64,000 nt of DNA from M3007 sp040397785 (GTDB lineage Bacteria > Bacteroidota > Bacteroidia > Chitinophagales > Saprospiraceae): the NCBI GenBank assembly GCA_040397785.1, contig JBBAVI010000005.1, positions 35,289-99,288 of the forward strand, in the 5' to 3' direction. Below the pieces are notes generated by a model. That model was not told where the DNA came from. It saw nothing but the letters and a program-made list of their open reading frames with translations, and searched no databases. Of the stretch, positions 61,223-64,000 are shown one piece after another (within the stretch, counting starts at the first letter, position 1; the number at the start of each line of letters is the position of its first letter). Both the position numbers and the translations under genes were made by a program.

Positions 61223-62409
61223 ATGCGACTACTCCTACTCCTCGTTGGCCTTTCTTTAAAAACATATGCTGTTTTTACCCAAAACCTGGTCCAAAACCCC
61301 TCTTTTGAACAAACCAAGCCGGACGCCGTGATCGTTCCCTGCGAATTCATGGGCTACACGGGTCGGTTTACAGAATGCGCCGAAACCTGGACTACCTTCA
61401 GGGACATGACCCCCGATTTATTAGCGGCTGCCGAAAATTGCCCCTGGCTGCCAGCGGTACATACCGGCGATTATTGCGCAGGCATCATTTATTATTTGCC
61501 AGCAATCGATGCCGGACAAAAAGGGGGATACCGCGAGGCTTTCAGGGTCAGTTGATGCGGCCCTTAAAACCCGGACAACGCTATCAATTTAGTATGTGGG
61601 TAAAAGAAGACCCTGCGTTGATGAAGGAGCATTTAAAAAAAGTGTACAGCCCTCAAACACCGATTCTGCCTGTACGCGCCAATAACGTAGGCGTGTATTT
61701 TACGGTTGCCGGATTGGACGGTCGGTACGGACTGGATATTTCCTACCTACAGGGAAAACCGCAAGTGAATTTTAACCAAGTGCTTGCGACCCAGGGCGCT
61801 TGGGTACAACTGCGTGCCGATTTTGTACCCGATCAGCCATTTATGTACTTCGCCATTGGCAATTTTATGCCGGAAACAAAAACCAGCATCGATTTGAGCC
61901 TTGCCCAAAACCGCAAAATAGACAGTCTGAATACCCGGACGCCCGGCAAGTTTGACAAAACAATACGGGCGGCCTATATTTGCATGGATGACCTTAGCAT
62001 CACGCCGCTGGAAAATCCGGCGCAGGACACCCAGCCCATGACGCTGGAAAACCGGATTTTGAAAGACCGTAAATTTACGTTTAGCGCTGAATTATTGTTC
62101 GATTCGGGCAAATCGGACCTAAAACCGATCGCAAAACCCCAATTAGAAGCGTTGGTGCAGTTTATACTAAAATATCCCGGCAAACGGATCGGCATCAGCG
62201 GGCACACCGATTCGGTGGGATCGGATCGTTACAACCAGGACTTATCGGACCATCGTGCTAAGGCAGTGTATCAATATTTGCTGGATCATGGGGTGCCCGC
62301 CGCACAAGTTACCTGGAAAGGTTTCGGCAAAACCCGGCCCGTGGCAGACAATGCACAGGAAAGTGGCCGGCAAAAGAATCGACGGGTGGAATGTGTTTTG
62401 TTGAATTAA
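61223..62409 (+). pseudogene. OmpA-family envelope protein gene interrupted by one frameshift
   Basis: Two overlapping frames together encode one protein. Frame 1 (61223-61555) gives a signal peptide (LLLLLVGLSLKTYAVFTQ) and NLVQNPSFEQTKPD, then GYREAF before going out of frame. Frame 2 continues with QGQLMRPLKPGQRYQFSMW and ends with an OmpA peptidoglycan-binding domain (LLFDSGKSDLKPIAKPQ, ISGHTDSVGSDRYNQDLS, RQKNRRVECVLLN). The break is at GAGGCTTTCAGG near 61545, where one extra T (GCTTTTCAG) would restore a continuous frame of ~396 residues. It could be a sequencing error, a recent mutation or a -1 ribosomal shift. Confidence 0.8.
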
Positions 62410-62428
62410 TTTAAAGCGTCTACTTTTG
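62401..62428 (+). promoter_or_regulatory. Predicted promoter TTG-N17-TACTTTTG for the DUF4293 gene
   Basis: Both Bacteroidota elements are present: TTG at 62401-62403 and TACTTTTG at 62421-62428, with 17 bases between. It ends 19 bases before the ATG at 62448 and starts inside the last codons of the OmpA-family gene. Confidence 0.65.
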
Positions 62429-62447
62429 CACAAAATTTTTCCATACC

Positions 62448-62891
62448 ATGATCCAACGTATTCAATCGGTATTTCTGTTTTTGGCAGCGGGTTTGCTGGG
62501 CGGCCAGTTTGCCTTGCCTTATGGCACCATTACGAATCAAACGGCCGAAGTGCCCGCCAGTTTGACAGATGGCATCCTTACCCCTACGGATAATATCGGG
62601 CTGATGGGACTGACCATTTTAGGGGTGGTTTTATCCTTTGTGGCGATCTTTTTATTCAAAAACCGCAAATTACAGGCACAAATTACCGGCTTATCGGTGG
62701 TGATTTCAATTTTACTCCTGGCGCTCATCGGCGTAGTTTTCAGTCAATTGATGTCCGTATTTAATGCCAATGCCGGACACCTTGGTTTGGGCCTGGGCTT
62801 GCCGTTGGGTGGTGTTGTTTTCCAGTTTTTGGCACAACGCGCTATTAAAAAAGACGAAAACCTAGTGCGTTCTATGGATCGGCTGCGTTAA
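62448..62891 (+). CDS. DUF4293 family membrane protein
   Basis: A 147-residue protein with four predicted transmembrane helices and the opening MIQRIQSVFLFLAA, characteristic of the DUF4293 family found in Bacteroidota. The end KKDENLVRSMDRLR is also typical. The function of the family is unknown. It has its own promoter. Confidence 0.88.
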   Translation: MIQRIQSVFLFLAAGLLGGQFALPYGTITNQTAEVPASLTDGILTPTDNIGLMGLTILGVVLSFVAIFLFKNRKLQAQITGLSVVISILLLALIGVVFSQLMSVFNANAGHLGLGLGLPLGGVVFQFLAQRAIKKDENLVRSMDRLR

Positions 62892-62957
62892 TAGACTTGT
62901 TGCGGCGGACAATGGGATGCAGGGAAATGCCGTTCCAATTACCAAAAAAATAACACC

Positions 62958-63950
62958 ATGATCCGAGTTACATTTTGCCTTGTTTTGCTGCTTTTCACTG
63001 CGGTGCACGCCTCCTCACAAGTAATGGGCAATTACGGTACCCAACAACAGAGTTACCAGAACATTCAGTACAACGCCCAGTACCGCGCTTTGCCTAAAGC
63101 GGCGGCAATCCTGGAAAACAATCAAGTTGAAATTACCATCAATGCGCTTTCGAACCAGAAAGCCAGTTCGTACACGGTCATTTTTAACCTGATTCAAACA
63201 GGTAAAACGGCCGATGAAACGAATACCTTGTTCAATACCCGCCTGGATGGTTTTTTGAATGAACTGAAGAACCTGGGTATTCCGGCCGACGCGATTTATG
63301 TCGATATGGTCAATTTTTTGCCTAAATACGAATACGATGTGAGCAAAAAGTTGTTTTCAAAAAAGACCTATACCGAAATTCCAAAAGGATTCGAGTTGCA
63401 AAAAAACGTGCACATACGCTATGCTACCCCGGCTTTGCTCGATAAAATTGTAAGCGCTGCAGCCCACCAGGAAATATACGATATTATTAAGGTAGATTAT
63501 TTCGTGAAAGAGCCTCAAAACGTATATGCGGACTTGCGCGAGGTAAGTTTTCAATACCTTAACAAAATAAAAAGTCAGTACCGGGCCATTGGAATTCAAC
63601 TGGATTCCGCTTACATTGTTACGGCCGAAAACGCCTGGGTGGCTTATCCCATCAACCGGTACGAACGGTATCAGGCGTTCAGTTCCGAGCGGATTGATAC
63701 GGATGAGAAAAACAACATCATTGTCAATAATGTAGACAAACCCAGCGCCCGGTTTTACAACGCCGTGCCTGCCAACGATTACGATATTGTGATCAATCCT
63801 GAAATACTGGAACCGGCTGTGCAGTTTTCTTACAATTTGGTTGTGCGCTACACCTTGCGCGAGCGCAATGTGCCAGTAAAAACAGCCATTAAAAAAGAGT
63901 TTATCCTCGTAACGCCCAATGGGGAGGTTAAATCTTTAAAAATAGATTAG
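62958..63950 (+). CDS. Secreted SIMPL (DUF541)-like protein
   Basis: The 330-residue protein has a signal peptide (FCLVLLLFTAVHASS) and a SIMPL/DUF541-like core (~50-240; VEITINALSNQKASSYTVIF, DGFLNELKNLGIPADAIYVD). The core shows the alternating strand-helix pattern of the family and a long insertion with YDIIKVDYFVKEPQNVY. A further beta-rich part covers ~250-330. SIMPL proteins are periplasmic or surface oligomers of uncertain function. It follows the DUF4293 gene by 66 bases; a short GACTTGTTGCGG string occurs after the stop of each of these two genes. Confidence 0.75.
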   Translation: MIRVTFCLVLLLFTAVHASSQVMGNYGTQQQSYQNIQYNAQYRALPKAAAILENNQVEITINALSNQKASSYTVIFNLIQTGKTADETNTLFNTRLDGFLNELKNLGIPADAIYVDMVNFLPKYEYDVSKKLFSKKTYTEIPKGFELQKNVHIRYATPALLDKIVSAAAHQEIYDIIKVDYFVKEPQNVYADLREVSFQYLNKIKSQYRAIGIQLDSAYIVTAENAWVAYPINRYERYQAFSSERIDTDEKNNIIVNNVDKPSARFYNAVPANDYDIVINPEILEPAVQFSYNLVVRYTLRERNVPVKTAIKKEFILVTPNGEVKSLKID

Positions 63951-64000
63951 ACTTGTTGCGGTGGGAAGTTGAAAACGACGTAAAAACGCCCATTTTCCGC

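Overview
The window looks like a chromosomal segment of a Bacteroidota bacterium, most likely a Saprospiria/Saprospiraceae-type organism (inferred). The signs are C-terminal type IX secretion (T9SS) sorting domains on secreted proteins, CarboxypepD-like plus VWA surface proteins, a GH92 mannosidase, a DUF4293 protein, and many starts preceded by the Bacteroidota -7 element TAnnTTTG. The coding sequences are mostly single-copy housekeeping genes packed on both strands, with short gaps. I saw no rRNA, tRNA, CRISPR array, complete insertion sequence or prophage.

Layout. 1-6.2 kb: 3' end of lon, a small secreted protein, ruvA, an SRPBCC/GyrI-like protein, an SH3 protein, dprA and a radical SAM protein. 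6.3-13.1 kb (minus): T9SS-sorted sugar dehydrogenase, amino acid permease, two-domain secreted amidohydrolase. 13.3-21.2 kb: PurF-like amidotransferase, then a minus-strand run of mutL, two rhomboid proteases, a membrane-anchored EEP phosphatase and a CNNM/CBS protein. 21.3-27 kb: a 42-aa membrane peptide with its own promoter and terminator, GH92 mannosidase, TPR-adenylate cyclase. 27-38 kb: VWA surface protein, FemAB-like transferase, DppB-type permease, MBL hydrolase, sucA, rpsT, ferredoxin reductase, WG-repeat protein, then an array of mini-hairpins. 38-44.4 kb: an RND efflux operon. 44.4-47 kb: a degenerate duplicated block flanking an orphan RHH protein. 47-51 kb: nucleotidyltransferase-GHMP kinase fusion, cinA, a methyltransferase. 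51.4-56.2 kb: the accessory island. 56.5-64 kb: UPF0175/DUF3368 toxin-antitoxin pair, rnhB, hpt, a NarL-type regulator, fumC, a frameshifted OmpA-family gene, DUF4293 and SIMPL proteins.

The most interesting region is 51.4-56.2 kb. Two tandem paralogues each encode an N-terminal domain resembling the effector-associated domain EAD11 of bacterial conflict systems, one transmembrane helix and a C-terminal FGE-sulfatase (C-type-lectin-like) domain. The gene bodies are nearly identical where they align. The last ~35 codons differ at 13 codons, and all 21 base differences fall in codon positions 1 or 2 of codons ending in C or T; none is in position 3. That is the footprint of adenine-directed mutagenesis by a diversity-generating retroelement (DGR). 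No reverse transcriptase or template repeat was found here, so the pair would be remote DGR targets. I infer membrane receptors with hypervariable ectodomains coupled to a cytoplasmic death-like adaptor. Each gene sits behind a perfect 35-36-bp inverted repeat whose two arms have changed together between copies, followed by a matching TATATTTG promoter.
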